Positions 21,421 to 33,104 of a stretch of DNA of 64,000 nt are shown one piece after another. The DNA comes from Strigamia acuminata (lineage: Eukaryota; Arthropoda; Chilopoda; Geophilomorpha; Linotaeniidae): the NCBI GenBank assembly GCA_949358305.1, contig OX442321.1:7155605-7219604 (forward strand), written 5' to 3'. The notes under the pieces were generated by a model. That model did no database searches and had not been told where the DNA came from. It worked only from the letters and a program-made list of their open reading frames with translations. Every line of letters starts with the position of its first letter. Within the stretch, counting starts at the first letter, position 1. The position numbers and the translations under genes are program-made.

Positions 21421-21871
21421 CAAGGGAAATAATTTGCAATAATAGACTTTAGCATAACGTAGAAAAATTATTATTTCCACTATCACATTTAGAGCCATGC
21501 CCAAAAGAATAAAGTGTTTTTCAATCTACACACTACACGAAGTGGATATCAATAACAACGCAATAATACTATACAATCACGATTTTTTTAAAATATTAGA
21601 ACAAGTCGATGGAAATAAGAAATATCTTTGTGTCGTGAATAATTTCAGTAGCATCCAGCTGACCCACAGTGATTTTCAGTAATTTGAGTTGTGTAGTTCA
21701 ATTATTAAATAGAACTAACAAAGCTATGTGCAACTATTCAAAAATAAAACAGAACTATACATTCCTATTACATGATAAATTTATAATAATAATAATAATG
21801 ATATTCATCAACTTACAAAGTTAGGTGCAACAATTCAGAAATCAAACAAGAAATGTGTAATAATAATAACT

Positions 21872-24800
21872 TTAAAAAATGAATTTATCAGTAATTACTT
21901 CAAAAATACCAAAAATTAAAGACACAAATATTGCACACATTAAAAATGCAAAAGGTCCAATCATTTGACCAAACGACACAGGGTGGAATGTTTCTTCCAA
22001 ACATTTACGCAGGGCGGGATAAAATCGTTGTAATTCAACTGATAACACTCCACATTGCTTTAGTAATAAACTTCTATTAAAGAAAATCATAAATTATAGT
22101 GGTGCTAGTTTCTTTTGAAACTTGTGTTTGATATAGTCATACTGACTGAAAGATGCTTACTTGGAATTGAAATAACCAATATAAGAAAACTGATTTGAAT
22201 ACCCTAATGATATAGGGTCTGTACTTATGTAATCACGTGCAACTGCAAAACTGCAATTGCTGCCAATAAAATATTGAAAACTTTGCAATGATGTTATAAA
22301 TCCATATTTCCCACTGTACGCTGCGTCAATCCCTTGGGTTATTGTATCAACTTTGAAAACACTCTTATTTTTGTACGGCGGTTTCTATTAAAAAGAACAG
22401 TGTTGTATAAATTCAAATACCGTATTTTACCGATTAGGAACCGCGGCTCTTATTCAAAAGTGCCATTTTTGTCAGCAATTACATTCGTTGGTTTAATCGG
22501 TAAAATACGGTAATTAAAAATCAAAATACCTTAAACATATTTTCTGAATTAGTGCCCCTTATAATCGCTGGCAAAACATTTGTATTTGCATTCATGTCGT
22601 CAAGCGACGTAAAAGGAACTTTAATATCTGTGGTTGCAAGCAAAGACGTTAATGTAGAACAGTAACTAATTAATATCAACATGGAAAAAACAATGTAGAT
22701 TCCATACATAATCTTCATGGACTTGAATGAAAAACTATTCAAGTTGCCTAAATGAAATGAAAACAAAACATCTCACATTATTCTAGTCAATTGCTCTTAC
22801 GTAGATCCATTTAAACCTTGTAAGACAATTGGCCAACAGAGAAGCAACTCATTAATAAAATTAGGGAAACAACGTGCAAAATTCTTATTCCCTGCAATGT
22901 CATTTGTGAAAATATTGAAAAGAATAACCGTCAAGCTGATTGCAAATACAGACAGCCACATTTCTATATTGAACTGTTGCAAATAGAAACCATAATTCCA
23001 TTCGTGTTGATCTAACTTCCTGTATATAATAACAAACTCTTTCGAACAAAATCGAGGAGAAAACTTTACGTAGTCTCTCCTGAGTCTAGTCATGCTAATA
23101 CCAGAAGAAATGTCAGCAGCCTAAACAAAATAACAGATTAATTAAAATTCTTAAGTTTAAATAAATAAAATTCAGAAGTGCCTGGCGACAGAAGCCTCCA
23201 GACCAATGAAATTACAGACAACCAGGAATAACTAATGCATGCTAACCATACTGCGACTAATTAAGTCCCCAATTCCCCATCACGTTAAAAAAAAACAATT
23301 AAGGGGAGGTTCGCAGGAGCAGAGGGGGTGAAGGTGGGGCGTTGGCCCCCTTGTTAAAAACGAAACTCAAGAACACGCAAAAAACCAAGAAATAGCATTA
23401 GTCACTCCTGGCTGAGAAGCCTCCTGTCGCCAGGTGTTACCATAAAATGACGGACCCAATAAAGAAGGACATGGCGATAGGGATGGTGGTTAAATTGAAA
23501 CCATGCAATTTTCAAAAACTGCTACTAGGTGGCGCTAAAATACGTTCAATAACACATTGCAAAAACTGCTTAATCGTAACTTTATTTTCGAAATGGATTG
23601 TGGGTAAGCAACTCACGGTTTTGTTCACGTGCTTGGTTTCAACCGTTGAATGTAATTTTTAGCCAGTGCCATGTCCCTCTTTATTGGGTCCGTGATAAAA
23701 TACACACCCCTTGAGTAAGATCACCCATCATCCCTGTCCAGCTTCCATTTTTAAAGGCTCCATAGTAATCTCCTTTCTTCCGAACAATTTTAAAACTTGG
23801 AAGTTGTCAATGAATTAATAATCAGCCAAAAACAACTTCATCTTTTGTACACTTTACCTCACATTAAAGTTACTTTTAAAAATGTTAAAAACTTGACCGA
23901 AATAGCCTCCGAGTATTGTTGAATTATTTACATTAGTTAATGTAATGTGTGGTGGAGCCTATGGAAAATATACAACAATATAGCGTCATTTGATATTTAC
24001 TGTGATCTCTCACGTACATTAATAACTGTAATGCTTATTTCACTTCCTAAATACTGGTTTTCTCCATCCGTTTGAAGATTTCTAATCTTTAATTTTACAA
24101 TTTTAAGAAGACAATAACTTAATGCAACTCAACTCACAGATTGATTATCACAACTTAATTGAAAAAGAGAGTTTCCTGCAATTCTCCATTTGTAACCTAA
24201 ATAAAGAAATTCGTTCTGCAATAGAAATCAATTATAAAGTAAGGTAGGCTACACCTAAATACACAGTTTGCAGCAGGCACTTTTCCCTTATAAAAACCCC
24301 GATTATGCCAATAAGTGTAGTGGAAAACTTATAACTCTACCACTAGCTGCATTCAAAAACTCTAAAACGCCTCTAAAACTCGTTTCGTGTCTGTACATGT
24401 AACGTCATTCCCATGTTATTCAATGGGAATGACGTCACACGAAACGAGTTTTAGAGGCGTTTTAGAGTTTTTGAATACAGCTGTAATTGAAAATAGCTTA
24501 ACCAATCGGGTAGTTTTCCACTATTTACGTCACGGACTTAAAATTTGGATTAGCAATATTCTCATTCGCCGCCATTTTAATTTCTTCGCTTCGATCGCAT
24601 AAAAGGCAGTATTAAGGCTTACATCATCGTTTTCTCTTTCATTTGGTATTAATTCACAATAATAAAGTTGCTTCATTGCAAGTTTTGAAATAGTAAAATA
24701 TAAGAATTGTTTCTATTTTTTTTCAAAAGAGACTACTACAGATTCAGTGATCACATGACATGTTTAATGTAAGGATAATTTAATAACTACAAGTAATAAG

Positions 24801-25166
24801 TTCGCCCACAACCTAATTTTTTTTTAAACTTTTTTGTTACCCTAAATATAAGGGAAAAGTGGCTGCCGCAAAATGTGTATTAATTATTTATCGATATCTT
24901 ACTGTAGCAACTCTTATCAGATTATTGCCTAGAAATACATTTAAACATTTTTATGGATGCACAAATTCAATTATTCATGCAAATTACCCTGATTCGGAAT
25001 TAAATTTATGACAGAAAATTCAGCAGAGGTGGATTGAAAATTCCTAGTCACAAAATCCATACAAACCACTATAAAAAATAAGAGATTTTACAACCTTTGC
25101 TTTCCTATGCAAGCTATTTTTCCCACTCGTATAAAGTGATGTATGTATAAGCACATAGAGATACAT
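21872..25166 (-). CDS. Divergent ionotropic receptor IR-E (beta subfamily), probably intact
   Basis: Eleven exons: 25127-25166, 24988-25068, 24903-24928, 24138-24215, 24018-24086, 23858-23958, 23708-23795, 22817-23120, 22530-22747, 22161-22384 and 21872-22073. Together they keep one frame of about 476 residues. Unlike the alpha genes, the Cys segment is split by a 59-base intron (24929-24987). Without that intron the frame would show a stop. Features: leader MYLYVLIHTSLY; GGYFGQVFNIF; NGSWTGMMGDL; S1 Arg kept (RRDYVKFS); pore loop LLLCWPIVLQG; M3 SYCSTLTSLLAT; S2 NCSFAVARDYI; M4. The first donor (GTGGGA) is weak and one Cys of the CC pair is lost, so function is less sure. Four MITEs lie in its introns. 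Confidence 0.78.
22430..22510. mobile_element. Internally deleted TA-flanked MITE in the M3-S2 intron of IR-E
   Basis: Same ends (CCGTATTTTACCGATTA, TAATCGGTAAAATACGG) and same intron position as 14586-14837 in IR-C, but 81 bp long. It predates the duplication that made C and E. Confidence 0.75.
23181..23434. mobile_element. MITE with CCTGGCGACAG inverted ends
   Basis: About 254 bp in the intron between the S1 and M1 exons of IR-E. Left end CCTGGCGACAGAAGCCTCC; right end, inverted, CCTGGCGACAGGAGGCTTC. Non-coding and absent from sister genes. Confidence 0.7.
23451..23692. mobile_element. MITE with CGGACCCAATAAAG inverted ends
   Basis: 242 bp in the same IR-E intron. The ends CGGACCCAATAAAGAAGGAC and CGGACCCAATAAAGAGGGAC are near-perfect inverted repeats. 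TGA flanks both sides, a possible 3-bp target duplication. No coding content. Confidence 0.78.
24345..24482. mobile_element. Fold-back (hairpin) MITE
   Basis: Almost the whole 138 bp is one hairpin. AGCTGCATTCAAAAACTC with GTTTTAGAGGC blocks on the left mirror GAGTTTTTGAATACAGCT on the right, with only a few bases of loop near 24415. Inserted in the IR-E intron; the homologous stretch near 16010 lacks it. Confidence 0.8.
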
Positions 25167-25981
25167 CACCTAATTTTCATATATGACGTGCTATGTGGAG
25201 AGTAAGAAAAACACTGTGGTGATAGTAATGACATGAATGTTCTACTCATATCAAAATCAATTAAGTTAAAAAATTAATGTGCTATTTTATGGTAATAACA
25301 CTGCAGTGGAATTGCTGTACTTTAGATACTATCGGCATCTAATTTATTATCTTGATAGGAACGCAAGGGAATAACCATAAACAAAAGTTTATTTTTAATC
25401 GTTAACTAGGGTAGTTCAAAACTTTGCTGTCGTTTTGTGATCCTACAAGTACAGTTAAGTATTTTTTTTTTCTTTTTAAATTACAAATAAGTTATATTTA
25501 ACGGTCACAACTTTCAATATCTGTATCAAATGTTACTTTAAATAAAAAAAAATTTTCTAACCTTGTGCTATACTCCTGACCCCCAAGTTGTATGTGCACA
25601 TTTTTAAAGGTCATAAGAAGAGAAACATAAAAATTGACAAGAAGATTACTTATGTCATTATTAAACCAAATCCGTTGTTTTTACTTGTTCAATTGTTTTT
25701 GGATTTTTATATCGTTTGTTTAAACTTTGCAAAATTGTTAAATGTCCTCCATTTTTAGTTTACGAAAGTTTCAAAAAGTTGTCGTTGGTGGTGCTTTTGA
25801 TAACGTCATCGGCGACAAACAAACAGCTTTATAGCATGGGCTTGGCTTCATTTAAGAGTTATGAAAATTTTTTTCCATTAATTTGACAGTACTGTTAGGT
25901 TATTGGGCTTTTAATATTCAGTAAATATGCTATTTGGTGCGTGCGTATAGGTTCAAATTAGCTTGATTATCGCTCGAAATT
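25167..25981. other. Intergenic region between IR-E and IR-F
   Basis: AT-rich, with upstream sequence of IR-E and downstream sequence of IR-F. No ORF, repeat boundary or RNA gene recognised. Confidence 0.4.
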
Positions 25982-28418
25982 TTACATGAAGTGACAAAAA
26001 TTAGTTTTAGCAATAATTACTTCGAATGTAACAGCAAGTATGGATAATAAAAGTCCACTTATTAAGATTACAAAAGCTTCAATTATTTTTCCTAAAGAAA
26101 CTGGATTCAATTGATTTTCCAAACAATCTTGCCAATCAAGATGCAAATCCTTAAACTCTACGGATAAAATTCCACTTTCCTTTAGTAATAGAATTCTATT
26201 TGCAGAAAATAATGAATTAAATTAAACGAAAGTGCAGAAACAACTATTTACTTCTGATTGAAATAATCCACAAAAGTAAAATGTTTCGAATAACCTAATC
26301 CTATAGAATCTCGGCTGATGTACTTCGGCGCTACAGCAAAGCTGCAATTTCCGCTAATTAAATGGTGAATATTACGAAATGGAGAAAGAAATCCCATTTT
26401 TTCACTATAAACTAATTCCAGGCCTTCGCTTGAAGTGTTAACTCTCAACACGCGTTTAGAAGTTTCGTATGGTGGTTTCTATTGAAAATATAACCCATAG
26501 AGAAATCTTTTAAAATTATGTTGCATTTTAACCCTTCCAACCCTGAGATGGGTCATTTTGTAACCCCGTTTTAAAAAAATCATTATTTTTATAAGAAATA
26601 AATTTTTTTTATCTGATTTTTGGTGACTATTCCTTTGAAACATCACCAGACACTATACCACAGTTGAAATTATTTTAATTTTTTAAGTTTTTCTATAATT
26701 TAAACTCAAAGTTTAACTGGGTCAAAAAAGACCCAGCTTAGGAGTCCAAAGGACATAAATTATGATCATCAGCAGGCTCCGCTAATGTCAATCATGTCCA
26801 CCACGTTCATATGGCGTTCACTACATGAACAGTTAATCTAACCTCATTGGCTAGATGTTAGGAATTCCCTAAAACCCGGATTTTGCGCATGCGCAGAATC
26901 TGGGTCAAAAAATGCCCATCTTAGGGAGAGAGGGGAGACAAATACTTTCGGGTTGGAAGGATAATCGTACCGTGAAAATATCTTCAAAGATACCACCCTT
27001 TAAAATCACTGGCAAGAAATCTGTATTCGTCAGCATGTCATCGAGCGAAGAAAAAGGTTCTTTAACATCTGCTGTTGCAAGTAAAGAAGTCAATGTTGAA
27101 GTATAACTAATCAACAGCAACATTGAAAAAACGACATAGATTCCAAAGATAAATTTCATGGACTTCAATGAGAAACTATTAAAGTTGCCTAATTGACATT
27201 AAAACAACTATTAACTTTGTATTAATTTTTCTAAAAAGACAAGTATTCTACCTTGTAAGACAATTGGCCAACAAAGCAACAACTCCATCATGAAATTAAG
27301 AATCCTACTCCCAAAATGTCCTCTTCTTGAAACACCCAGTACCAATACTTGGACTAGAATAACTGTCAAACTTACTGCAAGTATGCACAACCAAATTTCC
27401 ACATTGTAAGGCTCTAAAAAGAAATCATAATTCCATTCTTGCTCATCTAATTTTCTGTATATGATATCAAACTGCTTTATATAAAGCTGTGGCGAAAACT
27501 TTACGTAATCACTTTTTAATCTGCCAACAGCAACAGCAGTGGCTATGTCAGCTTTCTAAAAAAAAAAAATATGATAATGTACAGTCTAAAAAGCAATTTG
27601 ATATAAAATAAATACCCCTCTGATAAGATCTCCTATCATTCCAGTCCAGCTTCCATTAATAAAAGCCCCAAATTGACCGTCGTTGCATTTAATTATTTCA
27701 AAGCTGTGACAGGATTAATGAGAATCATAATCACTGTCTTAAAACCAGCTTTTGCTTACCTTATATTGAATTTTGTAGTAAAAATGTTAAAAATATGACC
27801 AAAGTTACCGCCGATTGTTAGCGATTTATTAATGGTACTCAAGGTAGAGCTGGGTGGAAACTTTAAAATAATAAATAATATCCAAATTATCAAAATGTTG
27901 AATAAAAAGATAACTACAATCTTTACATACATCAAAAGTTGTAACCCTAACGGGATTTTTTTGCAAATATCTATTTTTCTTGTCGCTTGAATTAATGCTA
28001 ATCTGTTATTTCACAATTTTTAATGAATAAACGCTTAAATTAATTATGACACAACTTACAAACTTATTGTTAAAACTTAATTGTAATAGTGAATCTATCC
28101 CCTCATTACTTTTCCGCCATTTGAATCCTAAATATTGTAATTTATCTGCCTGCGATATTTAAAAAAAATGCTTCACTACTTTAAAAAAAAACGATTTTAT
28201 CATATATCACCATGGAAATACTTTCCACAAAATTCCTCTTATTTGACATTAAAGTTACACTGGGACATCCAACGTTGTTTGATTGCAAGTTATAACCAAT
28301 ACAACACCCTGAAATAAAAATTCTACCTTTTAAAACTTAATCCCTTCGTATTTAATTTAAACTATACTGAATACTTACAAATGTGAAGTAATACGGTAAT
28401 GAATACAAGAAGATACAT
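25982..28418 (-). CDS. Divergent ionotropic receptor IR-F (alpha subfamily), intact
   Basis: Ten exons in register: 28379-28418, 28211-28308, 28060-28149, 27931-28002, 27760-27860, 27616-27703, 27252-27555, 26971-27188, 26252-26478 and 25982-26195; about 483 residues. Leader MYLLVFITVLLHI; Cys segment CCIGYNLQSNNVGCPSVTLM, uninterrupted; S1 GGNFGHIFNIF and NGSWTGMIGDL; pore loop LLLCWPIVLQG; M3 SYTSTLTSLLAT; S2 NCSFAVAPKYI with LGYSKHF; M4. S1 has Lys (RLKSDYVKFS) instead of Arg, as in A and D. The Cys late in exon 3 of the other genes is Phe here (LSFNNKF). The M3-S2 intron holds a 429-bp TTAA-flanked MITE. Confidence 0.87.
26532..26960. mobile_element. piggyBac-like MITE
   Basis: 429 bp in the IR-F M3-S2 intron. 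Ends CCCTTCCAACCC and GGGTTGGAAGG; TTAA precedes the left end (26528-26531) and ATAA follows the right end. TTAA targeting with CCC ends suggests piggyBac. Inside, GGGTCA...-type blocks recur (26552, 26718, 26903) in mixed orientation. Confidence 0.6.
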
Positions 28419-28708
28419 TGTCAGCAACTACGGTAAGCCAAAATATTTTGTAGCTCCCCTTAGTGTATCAAGCAACACAAGATGATGTGATGCATGTAGC
28501 TGCCAGGTAAAAATCAATCAACTATTAAAAGGAAACTCACGTGACGTTTGTTGACACTAAATTTTATAGCATCCTTTCAGTTTTTTCCCAACGGTATATA
28601 AACACAATAAAGTGCAATTTTTGCTAATTAATGGTGCCGTAATTAAATAAGACATGCCATTTTTACGCTAAAAATAAAGTCGAAGCCTTTCCTTGAAGTT
28701 GTGGTGAC

Positions 28709-29863
28709 CTAGAAGCGTGTGTGCATCACCTTTGGAGACATTCCATTAGTGACCCCCTTCTGAGTCACTACCGTCTTCCCCTGAATATAACAACACCCTG
28801 GTGTTGTATTCGAATACAACACCATGGTCTTGTATTCGTAAAAATTCCATGTAAGTTTGGAAAAAAAGAAAATTGTTAATATATATTGAAAACTGTGATT
28901 AAAAAAACAAACAATATCTTATTTTTTGTGTTCTATTTGAAGTAACAAAAACAACAATAAAAACTAAACTAAATGAAAACGAACGTGGGCTGTTTCAGTA
29001 GCGTTTTGGAAGCGTATACTGAACGTCTTTCATAGTTTCCTAAAAATTCGAATATAACACCATGGGGGTGTATTCGAATATAACACCATGGTGTTATAGC
29101 TGAGGTGGTGTTATATTCGAATTTTTGCTCAATGTTTACAAACTTGCCATTTTGAACAAAACTCGAATACAACACCATGGTGTTATATTCGGGGGAGGAC
29201 GGTAGATTGAAATATGGTGGCCCTGATGCGCCATCTACAAATTGAAAATTGAATTCATAGATCGGTGGCCCTGAGCCGCCACCAGAAAAATGAAATTTGA
29301 ATTCAAAGGTTCAATTTTTAATTTTCAAAATTTAAATGAAAAAAACTTAAAATAAAATTGAAAAATTGAAAAACTAAAAATAAAATTGTTTTGGTCATTT
29401 TACGACGATGCTAGAAATAATACAAGACGCTAAACAATATCTGTCACATAATTTTGTCCCGATCAGCACAACACTACTGGAGGTGAACAGCAAGATTTTA
29501 CTGTTCGACACGCTGCGTTCGTTTTTCACGTTATTTAATTCGGGTTTGATTTCATTGGGTGATGGTTTCATAAACACGAGATTAACATTTCCGCGAATAT
29601 CTCAGCAAGTTAGAATTCGTATTTCTTAGAAAAATGATCCATTTATTTTCTTGTATATGTTCTTTTGCTATTGTTTGGTACCATTTTAGGCCTACTATAA
29701 GCATAGTTCAAAACGTATTTTGTTCTGTATTACTTCAGTTATGTGGCGGTTGAGTATTTATTTGGCAAGAATATTATTTGATGCACCTTTTGGAGCTTTT
29801 TGGTGGTTTTTCAAAGTTTGGTTTTAATTTTAATGTCTCCAAAGGTGATGCACACGCTTCTAG
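28709..29863. mobile_element. TIR element, copy 1 of a tandem pair
   Basis: Begins CTAGAAGCGTGTGTGCATCA then CCTTTGGAGACATT. It ends with the inverted form (AATGTCTCCAAAGGTGATGC then ACACGCTTCTAG) at 29863. The AT-rich interior includes a 438-bp inserted MITE (28771-29201). A second copy follows after one base. No transposase ORF was recognised. Confidence 0.65.
28771..29201. mobile_element. Palindrome-rich MITE (CCGTCTTCCCC ends), copy 1
   Basis: TA-flanked insertion with ends CCGTCTTCCCC and GGGGGAGGACGG. Its borders consist of repeated palindromes of the type ATAACACCATGGTGTTAT joined by TTCGAA. The sister repeat at 29925-29935 shows the empty target (GAGTCACTAGATT), which confirms a TA duplication. 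Confidence 0.75.
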
Positions 29864-29864
29864 C

Positions 29865-30745
29865 CTAGAAGCGTGTGCATCACCTTTGGAGACATTCCGT
29901 TAGTGACCCACTTCTGAGTCACTAGATTTAAATATGGTGGCCCTGAGCCTCCACTAGAAAAATAAAATTTGAATTCAAAGTTTTAATTTTTAATTTTCAA
30001 AATTTAAATGAAAAAACTTAAAATAAAATTGAAAAATTGAAAAACTACGGTAAAAATAAAATTGTTTCGATCATTTTACGACGATGCTAGAAATAATACG
30101 AGACGCTAAACAATAATCTGTCACATAATTTTGTCCCAATCAGCACAACACTACTGGAGGTGAACAGCAAGATTTTACTGTTCGACATGCTGCGTTCGTT
30201 TTTCACGTTATTTAATTCGGGTTTGATTTCATTGGTTGATAGTTTCATAAACACGAGATTAATATTTTCGCGAATATCTCAGCAAGTTAGAATTCGTACT
30301 TCTTAGAAAAATGATCCATTTATTTTCTTGTGTATGTTCTTTTGCTATTGTTTGGTGCCATTTTAGGCCTACTATAAGCATAGTTCAAGACGTATTTTGT
30401 TCTGTATTACTTCAGTTATGTGGCGGTTGAGCAGGGCTGGACTGGGAACAAATTTATGGCCGGGAAATCTGGGTGTCCGGGCCACAATTAATGAAGTCGG
30501 GACAGGCTACAGCCGGCTGCGACAGGCCACAGCGGCCACAGGCCACCGGGAAACTCCCGGTAGCCCGCCGGGCCAGTCCAGCACTGCGGTTGAGTATTTA
30601 TTTGGCAAGAATATTATTTGATGCGCCTTTTGGAGCTTTTTGGTGGTTTTCAAAGTTTGGTTTTAATTTTTCATTTGAAATTGAATTTGTCTTGTGGGTT
30701 TTTGTGATTGGTAATGGCACCAATCTATGAATTTAATTTTCAAAT
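29865..30745. mobile_element. TIR element, copy 2 of a tandem pair
   Basis: Starts with CTAGAAGCGTGTGCATCACC directly after copy 1 and shares its interior (ATGGTGGCCCTGAGC, ACGATGCTAGAAATAATAC). It contains a hAT MITE at 30432-30586. The right end lacks the inverted CTAGAAGCG terminus, so it is truncated. Confidence 0.6.
30432..30586. mobile_element. hAT-type MITE with perfect 8-bp duplication
   Basis: 155 bp, GC-rich. Ends CAGGGCTGGACTGG and, inverted, CAGTGCTGGACTGG. CGGTTGAG is duplicated at 30424-30431 and 30587-30594. The empty site is visible in copy 1 near 29743-29755. Confidence 0.9.
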
Positions 30746-30936
30746 TGTAGGTGGCGCATCAGAACATATGGAACATTCTTCCGTATATTCCACACTAGCA
30801 ACACAACAACAAACAACCTCGACCATCAGGCCAACTTCAACAAAGAATCGGATTAATAGAAGATTTGCTACAAAAGTATAAATTGTACTTCTCAACAAAT
30901 TTCCAAGTAGGCTCTTTTCGCGAAAGCGTTGAACTA

Positions 30937-31448
30937 CCGTCTTCCCCCGAATATAACACCATGGTGTTATATTCGAATATAACACCACCCTGGTGTTGTA
31001 TTCGAATACAACACCATGGTGTTGTATTCGTCAAATTCCATGTAAGTTTGGAAAAAAAGAAAATTGTTAATTTTTTCTTGAAAACTGTGATTAAAAAACC
31101 AACAATATCGTGTATGTTTTTTTTTTTTTTGTGTTTTATTTAAAGTAACAAAAACAACAATAAAAATAAACTAAATAAAAACGAACGTGTGCTGTTTCGG
31201 TAGCGTTTTGGAAGCGTACACTGTACGTCTTTCACAGTTTTCTAAAAATTCGAATATAACACCACGGTGTTGTATTTGAAAACAATACAAAATTTGAATA
31301 TAACACCATGGTGTTGTATTCGAATATAACACCATGGTGTTATAGCTGAAGTGGTGTTATATTCGAATTTTTGCTCAATGTTTGCAAACTTGCGATTTTG
31401 AACAAAACTCGAATACAACACCATGGTGTTATATTCGGGGGAAGACGG
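30937..31448. mobile_element. Palindrome-rich MITE (CCGTCTTCCCC ends), copy 2
   Basis: 512 bp between TA dinucleotides (30935-30936 and 31449-31450). Same ends as 28771-29201, with even longer runs of GAATATAACACCATGGTGTT-type palindromes at both borders and about 220 bp of shared unique core. Confidence 0.78.
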
Positions 31449-32250
31449 TAGCCATCATAAATCGTACTCGAAAGAATAGTCAGTAACGAAAGAATTTCAT
31501 CCACAAGGTGCCAGAGTGTAGTCGACACAATTCCTCATATTTGACAAAAGTCACGTAGGGACATCTAATGTTCCTGGTCTTACGACCCATACAAACTATT
31601 TTACAATACTCTCTTCCATATTTAAGCTAAAAGCCACATGCAAAAATTTATGTCCATAAAGTAATATGTTGAGTAAGAGAAGATAGTACCAGCAATTAAA
31701 AAAAATAAGTCAGTAGTGTCTGAGTGTCAGCAGTTTTATGGGTTTTTATTCAAATTGCTATTCATATAAAACCTAAGCAATTAATTAGACATTTTAATGG
31801 GATGATGATTAGACGATTAAAGTCAAAATACAAATGAATTTTTTTTCTGAAAAATTTACATTAGGTGCCAATAATTAATTTTATCAAAAATCAATTCACA
31901 TATACCAAAAATTACAGATGATAAAACTCCACTTAATATGACTATAAAAGCTCCAATTATTTTACCAAATGAAACTGGGTTGAAATGATTTTCCGAACAA
32001 CTTTCCCAATCAGGAAAAAATTGCTTATATTCAACGGATAAAATTCCACTTTGCTTTAGTAAGAGAATCCTAATTGAACAAAATTACGAATGGAAACAAA
32101 TGTTAGTTCAATGCACCAATGGCAGAAAATTATTTACTTCTGATTGAAATAATCCACAGAAACAAACTGTTTCGAATAACCTAATCTTACAGAATCTCTA
32201 GAGATGTGCTTAGGTGCTACAGCAAAGCTACAATTCCTGCTAATTGAATG

Positions 32251-33068
32251 TGTCGCGTCCTACCTGGTGATAGGTTTAATGAGCTAACGTGTATTACTTT
32301 ACCTGTGATTCTACTAAATATGTAAATTACCCAAATGAATACTAAGTATATGTAAATGAACAAACAGGTTTATTCAATAGGCGTAAGCCTTAAAATACAC
32401 TCAGTATAAAACTAGAGTCGACTTGGTCAGAGTCGAACAAAGGATTTCTCAAGATGGCGTCGTCGGTTCCGCGTGGTCGGCGGAACAAAGGCGGCGTCTC
32501 GAGTTGTCGTAAATTCGTCACGGATTCGTCGTTCACGGACGCGGTGGAATGCTCTTTCGAGTCTTCTATCCGTGCCTGTTGTCTAGGGGTTGGTTTTAGC
32601 GTCGCAAGGCTCCGTCCAGAAACGGGGAGTTTCTTACAGGGCACTCGGACACTTTAGTGGTGGAATAACCGTGGGTCGATTATTCGGTGTGAATTCACAA
32701 GGGTTATTTTCCTGCTTTCGCGGGAAATAAACGCACAGTGTAAATTCGTGAGAGTTACAGTTGCACTGGAATCAGCGGTCCTCGATCAATCCTAACTTTT
32801 GGTGGAGTTGGCCTGACGGTGAGGTAGTTGCTGTGTTCTTGGTGTCGTTTGTGTAAGTTCTGTTTTTCGGGCGCGAAACTCTACCTGATATAGGCCAGGG
32901 TGAGGGGCCTGGCTCGGCCAATGGGGGCCGTCCACGCATCACCTCACCCCCTCGGGGCACGCGCTTCCCAGGGGGGGAAGGCGGAGCCAGCGCGAGGGAA
33001 CTGACCTTTCTTAGTGACTCATGCGGATGGCGTCCACTGGAGGGACGACCACCCGCGGGGTCACCACA
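32251..33068 (-). repeat. 3' LTR of the gypsy element
   Basis: 818 bp; plus-strand ends TGTCGCGTCC and GGGTCACCACA. Short ORFs in it on both strands recur in the other LTR and are not taken as genes. Confidence 0.93.
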
Positions 33069-33082
33069 CGTCCCTCCCCCAG
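33069..33082 (-). other. Polypurine tract of the gypsy element
   Basis: On the minus strand GGGGGAGGGACG abuts the 3' LTR. This is the usual plus-strand primer. Confidence 0.75.
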
Positions 33083-33104
33083 CTTCGATCATCGATCGGG
33101 GCGA

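Noticed and set aside
21497-21682. 61-codon plus ORF
   Set aside because: AT-rich, no motif, opposite strand to all IR genes, no support.
24929-24987. Premature stops in the Cys exon of IR-E, IR-I and IR-J
   Set aside because: They fall in a GT-AG intron of 59-60 nt shared by the beta genes. After removal the frame is open and aligns with the alpha genes.
28771-31448. Possible CRISPR-like array of short palindromic repeats
   Set aside because: Eukaryotic context; no regular spacers, and repeats sit at the borders of a TA-flanked MITE.
32390-33092. Short ORFs in the gypsy LTRs
   Set aside because: Repeated in both LTRs, no motif, overlap the LTR promoter region.
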